DNA of 64,000 bases from JALZUR01 sp965205365 (GCA_965205365.1 CBDBGT010000011.1:1-64000); one strand, 5' to 3'; shown: positions 1 to 8,690, counted from the stretch's first letter. A program made the numbers and translations. Notes: a model not told the origin generated them from the letters alone.

Positions 1-800
1 GTTTGATCGTTGGACTCTAGAACTTGTTAAAGCACAAGCTGAGGGCAGCGGTATTGTAGAGTCAATTTCAAAAGAAAAAATCAGAGTAATCTTACGTGAA
101 CACGATGTAAAACCCTGGCAGCAAAGAATGTGGTGTGTTCCTGAGCTTACAGACGAGTATATCCAAAGAATGGAGTCTATATTGGATCTGTATGAAAGAG
201 GCGATAGTGAAGACTACCTTTTAGTTTGCCTTGATGAAAAGCCTATAGTTTTATTTGAAGACAGTCGTGCTCCTGTTTTAATGGAAGCCAGCAGTTCTAA
301 AAAGGTAGACTATGAATACAAGAGAAATGGTACAGCCAATGCCTTTGTGGCAGTTGAGCCCTTCGGTGGCAAATATGTTGTTGAGATTACTCCTAATAGA
401 AAAAGTGTTTTGTTTGCACAATTTTTAAAGAAACTATCTATTAAATATAAAAAAGCAAAAAAAATTAGTTTAGTTATGGACAATTTAAATATTCACACTA
501 AAACATCACTTGTAAGAGAGTATGGGGAAACAGAAGCTCATAGGATATGGAGTCGGTTTGAAATATACTACACTCCAAAGCATGGAAGTTGGCTAAATCA
601 AGCAGAGATTGCTATTGGTATGTATTCTCGACAGTGTTTAGGAAAAACAAGAATTCCATCAATAAAACTTTTAACAAAAAAAACTGAGGCATGGGTTGAT
701 TACATTAATAACAAAGCTGTTACCATAGGATGGTTTTTTACAAAAAATGAGGCTCGTGAAAAAATGGGTTACAGGGGAAAAGATTAAATGGTCAGTGTAC
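1..800 (+). mobile_element. IS630-family element, right part (left end outside window)
   Basis: This is the 3' part of an IS630-family element, identified by its DDE transposase. The reading frame is open to the first base of the window, so the element starts further left. Its likely right edge is the GTCAGTGTAC at 791-800, followed by the TA at 801-802. IS630 elements insert at TA, and the IS3 orfA tail frame resumes exactly there. The edge is an inference because the left end is not visible. Confidence 0.7.
2..787 (+). CDS. IS630 family transposase, 5' end cut by window edge
   Basis: This is a DDE-superfamily transposase that would cut and rejoin its own IS630 element. The frame is open from base 2, so the first ATG seen (128) is not the true start; the part before it (FDRWTLELV onward) reads as helix-turn-helix region of the family. 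The catalytic acidic residues are visible in the usual contexts: CLDEKP, then VMDNLNIH, then SWLNQAEIAI. The Y-KRNGTAN block and the YTPKHGSWLN block are typical of IS630. The visible protein is intact up to its stop and shows no frameshift. A second, unrelated and decayed IS630 transposase lies near 40.3-40.9 kb. Confidence 0.88.
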   Translation, partial: FDRWTLELVKAQAEGSGIVESISKEKIRVILREHDVKPWQQRMWCVPELTDEYIQRMESILDLYERGDSEDYLLVCLDEKPIVLFEDSRAPVLMEASSSKKVDYEYKRNGTANAFVAVEPFGGKYVVEITPNRKSVLFAQFLKKLSIKYKKAKKISLVMDNLNIHTKTSLVREYGETEAHRIWSRFEIYYTPKHGSWLNQAEIAIGMYSRQCLGKTRIPSIKLLTKKTEAWVDYINNKAVTIGWFFTKNEAREKMGYRGKD

Positions 801-877
801 TAGCTGAACAGTCTGCTAGAATCATCTTGTTAAAAAAAAGCCACGAGATCTGGGGGGTCAAAGAGGACGAAGATTAA
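800..877 (+). pseudogene. IS3 orfA C-terminal remnant
   Basis: About 25 codons survive in frame 2: a stretch like LAEQSARIILLKKS followed by HEIWGVKEDED and a stop. This matches the usual tail of IS3 orfA proteins, which ends in a leucine-rich helix and then IWG plus acidic residues. A run of eight A and a G at 832-840 lies at the overlap with orfB. That is the type of A-run where IS3 elements make a programmed -1 frameshift to fuse OrfA and OrfB. The rest of orfA is missing upstream of the IS630 junction. Confidence 0.55.
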
Positions 878-1960
878 GTCCTGATGACAAAGAAGTTTGT
901 CTTGAATTAATTAACACCTCTTCTAAAAATGGCTGTAGACTTAAACTTGCCTGCAGCGATTTAGAAATTGATATTAAAACTTTCAACCGCTGGAAACTTT
1001 CTTTAACTGATAAAAGAAAAGGACCCTTATCGCCTCCAAAAAATAAATTAAGTGATAAAGAAAAAGATGAGATCATTAACACCTGTACTTTAAAAAAGTA
1101 TGTTGATGACTCTCCTCATGTGATAGTTTCAAAACTTGCAGATGATGGAGTTTATTTAGCAAGTGAATCAAGTTTTTATAAAGTTTTAAAAGAGAATAAA
1201 CTTTTAGTTCATAGAGGAAGAACAAAACCAAAAACTAAACAAAAGCCAAAAGGAATGACTGCAACGGAAGTGAATCAAGTTTATTCTTGGGATATTACTT
1301 ATTTAAAAACTTCGGTGCGGGGTCGGTTTTATTATTTATATATGTTTATGGATGTGTTTAGTAGAAAGATTGTAGGTTATAAAGTACACGTTAGAGAAAG
1401 TATGGATTTATCATCAGAGTTAATTAAAAAGATTTGTGAGAGAGAAAAAATAAAAAGAAATGAGCTAGTATTACATTCAGATAATGGCGGCTCAATGAAG
1501 GGAGCAACGATGCTAGCAACACTTGATTGGTTGGGAGTTTCAAGTTCATTTAGTAGGCCGAGTGTAAGTAATGACAATGCCTATTCAGAAAGTTTATTTA
1601 AGACGTTAAAGTATGTGCCGGATTATCCAGAGTTTTTTAAAAGCATAGGTGATGCAAGAGACTGGGTTGATAGTTTTGTTAATTGGTACAATGAAGAGCA
1701 TCGTCACAGTGGAATAAAGTTTGTGACGCCATCAGAGCGTCATTTAGGAAAAGATAAAGAGATATTAGAAAAGCGTAAGGAAGTTTATGAAGCAGCAAGA
1801 AGGTTAAAGCCAGAGCGCTGGAGTGGCAGAGGAATTAGGAATTGGGAGCGAGAGAATGTGGTGTATTTAAATTGTTTGCCAAGTGAAAAAGTAGTTGTTA
1901 TGAAGAATGTGGTTTAACTGAATTAAATTTCCCTTCAGGTCCCAACTATCCAAAAACCAG
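801..1960 (+). mobile_element. IS3-family element relic, 5' truncated
   Basis: The stretch holds the tail of an IS3 orfA and a full-looking orfB integrase. Most of orfA is displaced or lost on the left, where the IS630 element ends. The right edge is uncertain: a CAACTATCC-type end sequence lies around 1945-1955, past the orfB stop. The whole element stands next to a G+C-richer block, so this end of the window is layered mobile DNA. Confidence 0.65.
841..1917 (+). CDS. IS3 family transposase OrfB (integrase core)
   Basis: OrfB carries the retroviral-type rve integrase fold and is normally made as an OrfAB fusion. The frame is open from 820. The only good internal start is GTG at 1120, which would cut off conserved residues (RRLSPDDKEV, FNRWKLS), so translation through the A-run frameshift is more likely. 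Catalytic residues are in SWDITYLKT, in HSDNGGSMKGATM and in YSESLFKTLKY. The C-terminal block WYNEEHRHSGIKFVTPSERH and the PERWSGRG tail are characteristic. The coding frame is uninterrupted, but with orfA truncated the element is probably not autonomous. Confidence 0.85.
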   Translation, partial: PRDLGGQRGRRLSPDDKEVCLELINTSSKNGCRLKLACSDLEIDIKTFNRWKLSLTDKRKGPLSPPKNKLSDKEKDEIINTCTLKKYVDDSPHVIVSKLADDGVYLASESSFYKVLKENKLLVHRGRTKPKTKQKPKGMTATEVNQVYSWDITYLKTSVRGRFYYLYMFMDVFSRKIVGYKVHVRESMDLSSELIKKICEREKIKRNELVLHSDNGGSMKGATMLATLDWLGVSSSFSRPSVSNDNAYSESLFKTLKYVPDYPEFFKSIGDARDWVDSFVNWYNEEHRHSGIKFVTPSERHLGKDKEILEKRKEVYEAARRLKPERWSGRGIRNWERENVVYLNCLPSEKVVVMKNVV

Positions 1961-2025
1961 GGGTCTGTGTCCAGCCGTTCTTCTATTATTACATCATCAT
2001 CTATTTTTATCGCTTCATTTGTCAT
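1918..2025 (-). pseudogene. Truncated ORF downstream of the Fic gene
   Basis: An ATG at 2025 (minus strand) opens a frame reading MTNEAIKIDDDVIIEERLD and onward for about 36 codons before running into IS3 DNA. It lies 14 bases after the Fic stop on the same strand and shares the higher G+C of the Fic gene. It therefore looks like the start of the next gene of a foreign operon, cut by the IS3 element. I do not recognise the family. Confidence 0.35.
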
Positions 2026-2039
2026 GTTCTTCTTCCATA

Positions 2040-3089
2040 TCACGGCAATTCATACCAGCTTCCACGGCCTTTGCCGCGTATCACTAGATGATTTTTTTCT
2101 AGTAATGTCCTGAAATGCTCTTTTAGAGTGTTACGGCTTACACCGGTAATTTTAATCATATCGGCCATTGTGACCCGCCCATGTTGCTTGGCATGATCCA
2201 GAATTTGCAAGGATAGCTCCGGCAAACTGGATAAAATCATCTTTTCACGTTCAACCTTTTTGGCGAGATTGCGACTCTGTTGTAGCAAAATCCGCAAGAA
2301 GTAAATCACCCAAGGTTGCCAGTCGGGATTTTTGGTGCGAATTGTGCCTTGTGTTTGGCGTAAGGCCAGATAATAACCTTCCTTATTTTTCTCAACCACG
2401 CTTTCCAAAGAGCTATACGGCACATAAGCATAACCGGCACGTAGTAGAAGCAAGGTTGTTAAAACACGGCTCAAACGGCCATTCCCATCCTGAAACGGAT
2501 GAATTTCTAAAAACACTACCACAAACACGGCAATCGTCAAAAGTGGGTGCAGCGATTTTGTTTCCAGAGCTTCATTCGTCCAGGCAACAATCTTGCTCAT
2601 GAGTGCCGGTGTATCAAAGGGTGTCGCCGTTTCAAATACAATTCCCACCTGCTTACCGTCTTCATCAAAGGCGGCAACACTATTGGATGAGGTTTTGTAC
2701 TCCCCGCGGTGACGAGAATCTTTTTCGCTGTATTTCAGCAGGTCACGGTGGAGCTGCTTGATATGGTTTTCGCTCAGGTGAATATCTTCCCATGACTGAA
2801 ACACCAACTCCATCACTTCGGCATAACCGGCAACTTCTTGCTCATCACGTGTTTCAAAATTTTTGATTTGTAGGTTCGTCAGCAGCTTTTCGACATCACG
2901 ATCTGAGAGCTTGCTTCCCTCAATCCGCGTTGAAGATCCGATGCTTTCAATGGTGGCAACATGGCGCAAGGCACTTAAACGCTCTGGCGCAAGTGTCCCT
3001 AAAGCACGCCAAGCTCCTTTGAATTCATCAATTTCAGCGATAAATCCTAAAATGTCTTGCGTGATGTTCAATGTATCCGTTTTTATCAT
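2040..3089 (-). CDS. Fic family protein (AMP-transferase) with C-terminal winged helix
   Basis: Fic enzymes usually transfer AMP from ATP onto hydroxyl side chains of target proteins. The catalytic motif HPFQDGNGRLSR (HPFx2GNGRx2R) is complete. An N-terminal STRIEG fits the inhibitory (S/T)xxxE(G/N) helix, so this is a self-inhibited class II Fic. The last 80 residues look like a winged helix-turn-helix (VTMADMIKITGVSRNTLKEHFRTLL), as in Fic-HTH proteins that may bind their own promoter. I prefer the ATG at 3089, after a G-rich Shine-Dalgarno, over the ATG at 3149. The extra 20 residues would be encoded by a repeated CACCCATWA stretch that looks regulatory. G+C is clearly above that of the neighbours, suggesting transfer. 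Confidence 0.87.
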   Translation of the reverse strand: MIKTDTLNITQDILGFIAEIDEFKGAWRALGTLAPERLSALRHVATIESIGSSTRIEGSKLSDRDVEKLLTNLQIKNFETRDEQEVAGYAEVMELVFQSWEDIHLSENHIKQLHRDLLKYSEKDSRHRGEYKTSSNSVAAFDEDGKQVGIVFETATPFDTPALMSKIVAWTNEALETKSLHPLLTIAVFVVVFLEIHPFQDGNGRLSRVLTTLLLLRAGYAYVPYSSLESVVEKNKEGYYLALRQTQGTIRTKNPDWQPWVIYFLRILLQQSRNLAKKVEREKMILSSLPELSLQILDHAKQHGRVTMADMIKITGVSRNTLKEHFRTLLEKNHLVIRGKGRGSWYELP

Positions 3090-3090
3090 G

Positions 3091-3145
3091 CCCCCATTTA
3101 TACACCCATAATCACCCATTATGCAAGCCATAAATTCACCCATAA
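3091..3145 (-). promoter_or_regulatory. Repeated CACCCATWA sites upstream of the Fic gene
   Basis: Three copies of CACCCAT(A/T)A lie on the plus strand at 3103-3111, 3113-3121 and 3137-3145, and a looser CCCCATTTA at 3092-3100. The first two are 10 bp apart, one helical turn. They sit directly before the preferred Fic start. A role as operator for the C-terminal winged helix of Fic is an inference. Confidence 0.4.
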
Positions 3146-3288
3146 ACACCTATTAAATATTTTTTACTGTTACGCTTACAGGAGTTTTGCGCTCTTGATT
3201 ACTTTGCGCTGAATATCACCGCATATGCGCTGGTAATCATAATAATAACGGCCTTTGGGCTTCATATTTAACAATTTTTTTTTCAGTT

Positions 3289-3858
3289 TTGTCATTTGCA
3301 ATTGAAGATAAAAAAACAGATACAATAGTAAAGTATGTCATAGGAAAGAGTGTTGATTCCAGCTATCAAAACTATACTAAGCTATACCAGAAGTTATACG
3401 ACTTTTCTAAATGCATTCAAGAAACAGATTTTTGGGCTGTTGAGGCACAATATGGTTCTGATAGATTGAATTATGGAATAGCAAATGGAGTATATCGGCA
3501 TTGCCTTGAAGAAACAGCCATAGAGAATAGTTGTATTGGCAGAAGCATTATGGATACTGCTTTAAGCGCTAGACATAATCTAAGGGTATTGGAAAAACCT
3601 AGTGACCTTGATATCTCTGGTCATGGTGCAGTTTCACAAGAAGTAATTTTTATAGGGGATGCTCCAAAAAAAGAAGAGGGCGTGTTAGGCTTCTTTGAAT
3701 CTGGTGGAATGAGCGTTGTTACTTACGGACATTCAAAATTTTTCTATTTAGTAGATGCAGCTGTTGGTTGTACTGATGGCTATTTTGGAGGTTGCCGTCT
3801 CTCTCCAGGCTTACCTCGATCTTGTCTCTCTGAGTATAAAGTAGAGAAAAGTCAGTAA
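3289..3858 (+). CDS. Secreted protein of unknown function, 5' end lost
   Basis: I do not recognise the family. The frame is open upstream to 3199, with no ATG. Before the nominal TTG at 3289 it reads LTIFFSVLSFA, which looks like the end of a signal peptide cleaved before IEDKKTD. The natural start therefore seems to have been replaced by the foreign Fic-side DNA, with the junction near 3240-3260 where G+C falls. The remaining 190 residues contain several Cys (CIQ, HCLEE, CIGR, GCTDGYFGGC, SCLSEY), fitting an exported, disulphide-bonded protein. A strong terminator follows at 3897. It may now be a pseudogene. Confidence 0.5.
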   Translation: MSFAIEDKKTDTIVKYVIGKSVDSSYQNYTKLYQKLYDFSKCIQETDFWAVEAQYGSDRLNYGIANGVYRHCLEETAIENSCIGRSIMDTALSARHNLRVLEKPSDLDISGHGAVSQEVIFIGDAPKKEEGVLGFFESGGMSVVTYGHSKFFYLVDAAVGCTDGYFGGCRLSPGLPRSCLSEYKVEKSQ

Positions 3859-3896
3859 AATAGACTCTTCAAACTCGTACAAAAAACAACAAATAC

Positions 3897-3931
3897 AGGT
3901 GAACTTGTGATATTGCAAAGTTCACCTTTTA
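3897..3931 (+). terminator. Rho-independent terminator
   Basis: A perfect 10-bp stem, AGGTGAACTT (3897-3906) with AAGTTCACCT (3918-3927), has an 11-base loop and runs into TTTT. It ends transcription from the truncated secreted-protein gene before the rpsO promoter region. Confidence 0.8.
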
Positions 3932-4182
3932 ATTAAAATACTAACAGGGTAGTTTTATGTCAGTTAGTTTATTGGCTAGTTTTTCCCATGATGACAGGCC
4001 TTTAGAAATTTGGTATTTATGCAGCGTAATTTGGCTCAAAAATTTGTTGGATAGCAGTAAATGGTGCGTTTCCTCTTTTTCTGTTTGTTAAAAGATATGA
4101 TCTTATTCTGCAAAAATACTAATATATCCAATAAATATTCATAAAATAAGGTAAATAAGGTCTTTTAATTCATTAACTTAGC
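3932..4182. other. Intergenic stretch before rpsO
   Basis: The stretch is A+T-rich and holds no convincing gene. Short in-frame words such as an ATGTCAGTTAG at 3957 read for only a few codons and resemble no family. Confidence 0.4.
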
Positions 4183-4216
4183 TTGACCCGTTTAAGTTTA
4201 TTTAGTTAGGTAAAAT
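4183..4216 (+). promoter_or_regulatory. Probable rpsO promoter
   Basis: TTGACC at 4183-4188 fits a -35 box. TAGGTA at 4207-4212 (18-base spacer) or the following TAAAAT is a possible -10. About 85 bases of leader with some self-complementary G+C-rich sequence (TTTTGCCGACG, GGGTGCTGCCTGCC) precede a strong AAAGGAGG at 4284-4291. S15 often represses its own mRNA through such a leader; that is an inference here. Confidence 0.45.
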
Positions 4217-4296
4217 TTGCTCTAAAATCCTGTTTTGCCGACGTTTTTTAGGGTGCTGCCTGCCAAATGGTGAAATCATAACCAAAGGAGGAATAT

Positions 4297-4566
4297 ATGG
4301 CATTAACAGTAGAAGAAAAAAAACAAATTATAGATCAGTTTAAAGAATCTGAATTAGACACTGGAAGTTCACAAGTTCAAGTAGCGTTGTTAACAGCTCG
4401 TATTGAGGATCTTCAGGATCACTTTAAAAAGAATAAAAAAGATAACCATTCTCGTCGTGGACTTTTAAAAATGGTTTCTCAACGTAGAAAGCTTTTAGAT
4501 CATATGGGAAATAATGATATTGAAAAATATAGAAAGCTTATTCAAGATCTCGGCTTAAGAAAGTAA
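4297..4566 (+). CDS. rpsO: 30S ribosomal protein S15
   Basis: S15 binds the central domain of 16S rRNA early in 30S assembly and helps bridge the subunits. At 89 residues it has the usual length, and shows the family signatures DTGSSQVQVALLTARI and the basic HSRRGLLKMVSQRRKLLDHM helix. The start is fixed by AAAGGAGGAATAT just upstream. It is followed by pnp after 122 bases, the rpsO-pnp order widespread in bacteria. No mutation or truncation is seen. Confidence 0.97.
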   Translation: MALTVEEKKQIIDQFKESELDTGSSQVQVALLTARIEDLQDHFKKNKKDNHSRRGLLKMVSQRRKLLDHMGNNDIEKYRKLIQDLGLRK

Positions 4567-4688
4567 ACAATGTGTTCAAGGAGGGGGGGCTTAAAGGGTC
4601 CTTTCTTTTATTAAAAAACCAATTATTTTGGTATTTAATTAGTTTTATGAAAAAAATTTAAATAAACAAGATAAAGAGAGACAAAGAT

Positions 4689-6818
4689 ATGAGCGAATTT
4701 AGTAAGGATTTAAAAAAAATAGTAGAATTTAATTTTAATGGTAAGAAAGTTTCTTTAGAAACAGGTTGGTTGGCTAAGCAGGCTCATGGTGCTGTTTTAG
4801 TAAGGGCAGGGAGTAACGCTGTTTTAGTAACGGTTGTTTCCTCAACAAAAGAATCAACAATGGATTTTTTTCCACTAACAGTAGAATTTTCTGAAAAAAT
4901 GTATGCATCAGGTAGAGTTCCTGGGGGATATTTTAAACGTGAAGGAAGACCAACGTCATTTACAACCTTAAATGCTAGAATGATTGATAGACCCATTAGA
5001 CCCTGTTTTCCGGAAAATTACCGGTTTGAAACTCAAATCGTTGCAACAGTAATGAGTTATGATGATAAATTTCCTGTAGAGATTATGGCAAGTATTGGTG
5101 CTTCTGCAGCTTTACATATTAGTAACATTCCTTTTAAAGGTCCTACTTGTGCTGCAACAGTTGGTAGAATAGGTGGTAAATGGACTGCAAATCTTTCTAA
5201 AGAGCAGATGGAAGAATCAGATTGTCATTTTGTTGTTGCTGGCACTGAAAAAGGTCTTTTAATGGTGGAGGGTGAAGGGGATTTTTTAAGTGAAGTAGAG
5301 GCATTAGATCTTTTAAAATGGGTTCATAATGAAATGACTCCAGCCTTTAATGCTCAAAAAGAGCTGCGTAAACTTACAGGGGAGAAAGTGAAAAGAGAAT
5401 TTACTGCTTTTTCTCCAGATGAAACTCGTAGTGCTCAAATGGCAGAGTTTGTTAAGCCATTAATAGGCGAAGCACTATCTAAAACAGATAAGATGCAAAG
5501 ATATCAGGGTTTTGATGAAGCAAAAACAGCGGCTAAAAGCAAATTTGTGGAAACTGTTGAGGATAAAGACCTTCAGACTACAATTTCTAAAGAACTTTCT
5601 CATGTTATTGATAAAACTAAATACACTCTTGCAAGAGAGAGTGTTTTGTCTACAGGCTTAAGAATTGATGGAAGAACAACTGTACAAGTAAGGCCTATAG
5701 CATGTGAAGTGGGGCTACTTCCAAGAGTTCATGGGTCAGCTTTATTTACTCGTGGTGAGACTCAAGTTATTGGTACTGTGACTCTAGGTACTGCTGATGA
5801 TGAGCAGACCATTGAGACTTTATCTGGATCCATTAAAAAAAGATTTATGCTTCATTATAATTTTCCTCCATTTTGTGTTGGTGAGACTGGGCGTATGGGT
5901 GGAACAAGTAGGCGTGAAGTTGGACACGGTTTTTTAGCTGAAAAAGCTTTAGAGCCTATACTTCCATCAAAAGAAGACTTTCCCTATACCATTAGAGTTG
6001 TAAATGAGGTCTTAGAGTCTAATGGCTCTAGTTCAATGGGTTCAGTTTGCTCTGGAACAATGGCATTGTTAGATGCTGGAGTTCCCATAAAAGGAAATGT
6101 TGCGGGTATTGCAATGGGGCTTATTAAAGAAGGAGATAGATTCGCAGTTTTAACTGATATTTTAGGTGATGAGGATCATTTAGGAGATATGGATTTTAAA
6201 GTTGCAGGTACTAAGGATGGAATATCAGCTCTTCAAATGGATATTAAAATTGATTCAATTGGTTTTGATATTATGGAGCAAGCCTTAACTCAGGCTAAAG
6301 ATGGGCGTTTGCATATTTTAAATGAAATGGAAAAAGTAATTTCAGTTTCTAGAAATTCTATTTCTGAATTTGCACCAAGGATTTACACCATTAAAGTTAA
6401 ACCAGATAAAGTAAGAGAAGTCATCGGTCCTGGTGGTAAAATGATTAAATCTATTGTTGAAAAAACTGGTGTTAAAATTGATATTAATGATAACGGAACT
6501 ATTAACGTGGCTTCAACTGACCCTGAACAATCAAGAAAAGCAATTCAGATCATTGAAGATATTTGTGCTGAGGCTGAAGTTGGAAAAACTTATTCAGGTA
6601 AAGTTGTTAAAATTATGGATTTTGGTGCTTTAGTTGAAGTTTTACCAAATACCACAGGTCTTTTACATATTTCAGAAATAGCCCATGAAAGAGTTAGAAG
6701 TGTAACTGATGTTGTAAATGAAGGTGATCAAGTTAATGTTAAAGTTTTAGATGTGGATAGATCTGGGAGAATTAAACTTTCAAGGAAAGCAATTTTACCT
6801 CAGGAAGAAGCACATTAA
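4689..6818 (+). CDS. pnp: Polyribonucleotide nucleotidyltransferase (PNPase)
   Basis: PNPase is the trimeric 3'-to-5' phosphorolytic exoribonuclease of mRNA decay. The 709-residue length is standard. In order there are a first RNase PH fold (about 15-145), a linker helical domain, a second catalytic RNase PH fold (about 320-540, with LRIDGRT near 325 and the metal-binding GDEDHLGDMDF near 494), a KH domain (GPGGKMIK near 579) and an S1 domain (about 632-700). It is 122 bases downstream of rpsO and only 2 bases before the M16 peptidase gene, so these are probably co-transcribed with dut. Confidence 0.97.
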   Translation: MSEFSKDLKKIVEFNFNGKKVSLETGWLAKQAHGAVLVRAGSNAVLVTVVSSTKESTMDFFPLTVEFSEKMYASGRVPGGYFKREGRPTSFTTLNARMIDRPIRPCFPENYRFETQIVATVMSYDDKFPVEIMASIGASAALHISNIPFKGPTCAATVGRIGGKWTANLSKEQMEESDCHFVVAGTEKGLLMVEGEGDFLSEVEALDLLKWVHNEMTPAFNAQKELRKLTGEKVKREFTAFSPDETRSAQMAEFVKPLIGEALSKTDKMQRYQGFDEAKTAAKSKFVETVEDKDLQTTISKELSHVIDKTKYTLARESVLSTGLRIDGRTTVQVRPIACEVGLLPRVHGSALFTRGETQVIGTVTLGTADDEQTIETLSGSIKKRFMLHYNFPPFCVGETGRMGGTSRREVGHGFLAEKALEPILPSKEDFPYTIRVVNEVLESNGSSSMGSVCSGTMALLDAGVPIKGNVAGIAMGLIKEGDRFAVLTDILGDEDHLGDMDFKVAGTKDGISALQMDIKIDSIGFDIMEQALTQAKDGRLHILNEMEKVISVSRNSISEFAPRIYTIKVKPDKVREVIGPGGKMIKSIVEKTGVKIDINDNGTINVASTDPEQSRKAIQIIEDICAEAEVGKTYSGKVVKIMDFGALVEVLPNTTGLLHISEIAHERVRSVTDVVNEGDQVNVKVLDVDRSGRIKLSRKAILPQEEAH

Positions 6819-6820
6819 AT

Positions 6821-8059
6821 TTGAAGACAGTCTTTAACAAAACAAAATTAGAAAATGACCTCACCATTGTAACAGAATCCATAGGTGGTAGAGCTTCAGT
6901 TCATCTAGGGCTTCATCTTTTATGGGGCACTAGGCATGAGCCTGGGCATATGGCGGGATCTGCTCATTTAATTGAACATATGGTGTTTAAAGGAACTGGA
7001 AAAAGATCAGCTCTAGATATTGCTACAGAGATTGAATCAGTAGGTGGTGAGATTGAGGCTTCAACAGGAAAAGAAATCACTAGCTATACAATCCAGTGCT
7101 TAAAAAAAGACTTGAATTTAGGAATTGATATTTTATCAGATATTTGTCTTAACGCTCAATTTATAGAAGAAGACTTTGTAAAAGAAAAAGATGTGGTGAT
7201 TTCAGAGATTGATATGTCCTCTGAAAATTTTGAAGAATCTGTTTTTGATTTTGCTTTTAAAGAAATCTTTGAAGATCATGAGCTTGGGCGACCAATTTTA
7301 GGCACTTTAGAAGCTGTGAAAAAAATTACTTGTAGTGATCTTTTTAAATTGTATAAAGATGTGTACTCGCCTCAAAATATGATTTTATCTATTTCAGGAG
7401 AAGTTGATCATAATAAAGTTGTTAAAGAAGCTAAAGAATTTTTCAATTATAAAAATAGTGCTTTTAAACACAATCCTCTTAAAGTTTGTGAAGGCAAATT
7501 TAGAGCAAGCACTAAGTTTGTTAAGAAAAATTCAGAACAGTCTCATGTGTTAGTAAGTTTTAAAGCTCCCCCTTATCCATCAACAAAAAGATACCTGGCT
7601 TATTTGGCTAATCTTGCTTTAGGTGGAGGAATGACCTCAATTCTTTTTCAAAAAGTGAGGGAAGAGCTAGGGCTTGCTTATTCAGTATATTCTTATCTTC
7701 AGTGCTTTATGAAAGAAGGGGTTTTGTTTGTTTATGTTGGAACAAAACCAGATAAAACCTTACAGATCGTGTCTGTTATTTTAGATGAAGTGGAAAAGTT
7801 GGCCAAAGAAGGTTTTACACAAAAACAGCTTAATCTTTATAGACAGCAGTTACTTGGAGAAATTTTAATGGGTGCTGATGATTTAGATTCTAGAATGAAC
7901 TCCATTGCTTTAAATGAATTGGTTTTTAATGAATATAAGTCGCCTGAAAAAGTAGCACTAGAAATAAATCAAATAAATATAAATCAAATAAATGAGTATT
8001 TTTTAAATCACTTTTTAAAAGATCCAGGGGTAATGATTTTGGGTCCTAAGAGCAAATAG
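6821..8059 (+). CDS. M16 family zinc peptidase (processing-peptidase-like)
   Basis: This is an inverzincin of the insulinase/M16 family. The inverted zinc motif HxxEH is present as HLIEH (H49, E52, H53) with the third ligand E129 in VVISEID. The second half keeps the conserved R/Y pair of M16B proteins in VREELGLAYSVYSY. At 412 residues it matches the single-chain processing-peptidase type. The start is a TTG at 6821, 2 bases after the pnp stop, and no ATG lies in a suitable place. Genes of this type follow pnp in many bacteria. The physiological substrate is unknown. Confidence 0.92.
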   Translation: MKTVFNKTKLENDLTIVTESIGGRASVHLGLHLLWGTRHEPGHMAGSAHLIEHMVFKGTGKRSALDIATEIESVGGEIEASTGKEITSYTIQCLKKDLNLGIDILSDICLNAQFIEEDFVKEKDVVISEIDMSSENFEESVFDFAFKEIFEDHELGRPILGTLEAVKKITCSDLFKLYKDVYSPQNMILSISGEVDHNKVVKEAKEFFNYKNSAFKHNPLKVCEGKFRASTKFVKKNSEQSHVLVSFKAPPYPSTKRYLAYLANLALGGGMTSILFQKVREELGLAYSVYSYLQCFMKEGVLFVYVGTKPDKTLQIVSVILDEVEKLAKEGFTQKQLNLYRQQLLGEILMGADDLDSRMNSIALNELVFNEYKSPEKVALEINQININQINEYFLNHFLKDPGVMILGPKSK

Positions 8060-8090
8060 ATATTTTAAATATATTAAAAGGGGGAAGTTA

Positions 8091-8690
8091 ATGATTAAGG
8101 ATAAAATAAAAGATATCGCGAGTTTAGCAGAAAACATGTTTAAAACACTTCAAGAAAAATCTGAAACTCTTCCCATTAAACAAATCATTGAAATGGGTGT
8201 TGATATGGTTGGAAATCAGATTTTAGATGTGGCGGGTTTTAAAAATGAAATTGATTTAAAAATTAAAAGACTTTCTCACTTTCAAGGGGATTTGCCAAAA
8301 TATAAAACATCAGGGGCTAGTGGTATGGACATTAAAGCTTGCATTGATGAGGCTATTGTTATTCAACCCCAAAAAAGAGTTTTAGTTCCAACAGGTCTTG
8401 CTATGAAGATTCCTGAGGCTTATGAAATTCAGGTTAGACCAAGATCAGGATTAGCACTTAAAAAAGGCTTAACGCTTTTAAACACTCCAGGAACCATTGA
8501 TGCTGATTATCGAGGTGAGATTCAAATTATATTGATTAACCTTGGTCATGAGGCCGCCGTTATAGAAAATGGTGAACGCATTGCTCAGCTAGTTGTTTGC
8601 CCAGTAGTTAAAGCTAAGATTTTAGTGACTGATGAGCTTGATGATACTGAACGTGGTGAGAGTGGTTTTGGGAGTACGGGATCTCATTAA
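8091..8690 (+). CDS. dut: dUTP diphosphatase with N-terminal extension
   Basis: dUTPase hydrolyses dUTP to dUMP and pyrophosphate, keeping uracil out of DNA and supplying dTMP synthesis. All five motifs of the trimeric family are seen: ASGMD, PRSGLA, NTPGTIDADYRGE, ERIAQLV and GFGSTG. The core is preceded by about 52 extra residues that look like an amphipathic helical segment (MIKDKIKDIASLAENMF), absent from common dUTPases of about 150 residues. GGGG-rich Shine-Dalgarno sequence stands before the ATG. It lies 31 bases after the peptidase gene, probably last in the rpsO-pnp operon. Confidence 0.94.
   Translation: MIKDKIKDIASLAENMFKTLQEKSETLPIKQIIEMGVDMVGNQILDVAGFKNEIDLKIKRLSHFQGDLPKYKTSGASGMDIKACIDEAIVIQPQKRVLVPTGLAMKIPEAYEIQVRPRSGLALKKGLTLLNTPGTIDADYRGEIQIILINLGHEAAVIENGERIAQLVVCPVVKAKILVTDELDDTERGESGFGSTGSH

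Noticed and set aside
858..1082. Minus-strand open frame of 74 codons
   Set aside because: It lies opposite the IS3 orfB coding frame, which carries family residues.
4567..4610. Hairpin between rpsO and pnp
   Set aside because: Only an outer 5-bp match (AAGGA/TCCTT) is present, too weak to call a terminator.
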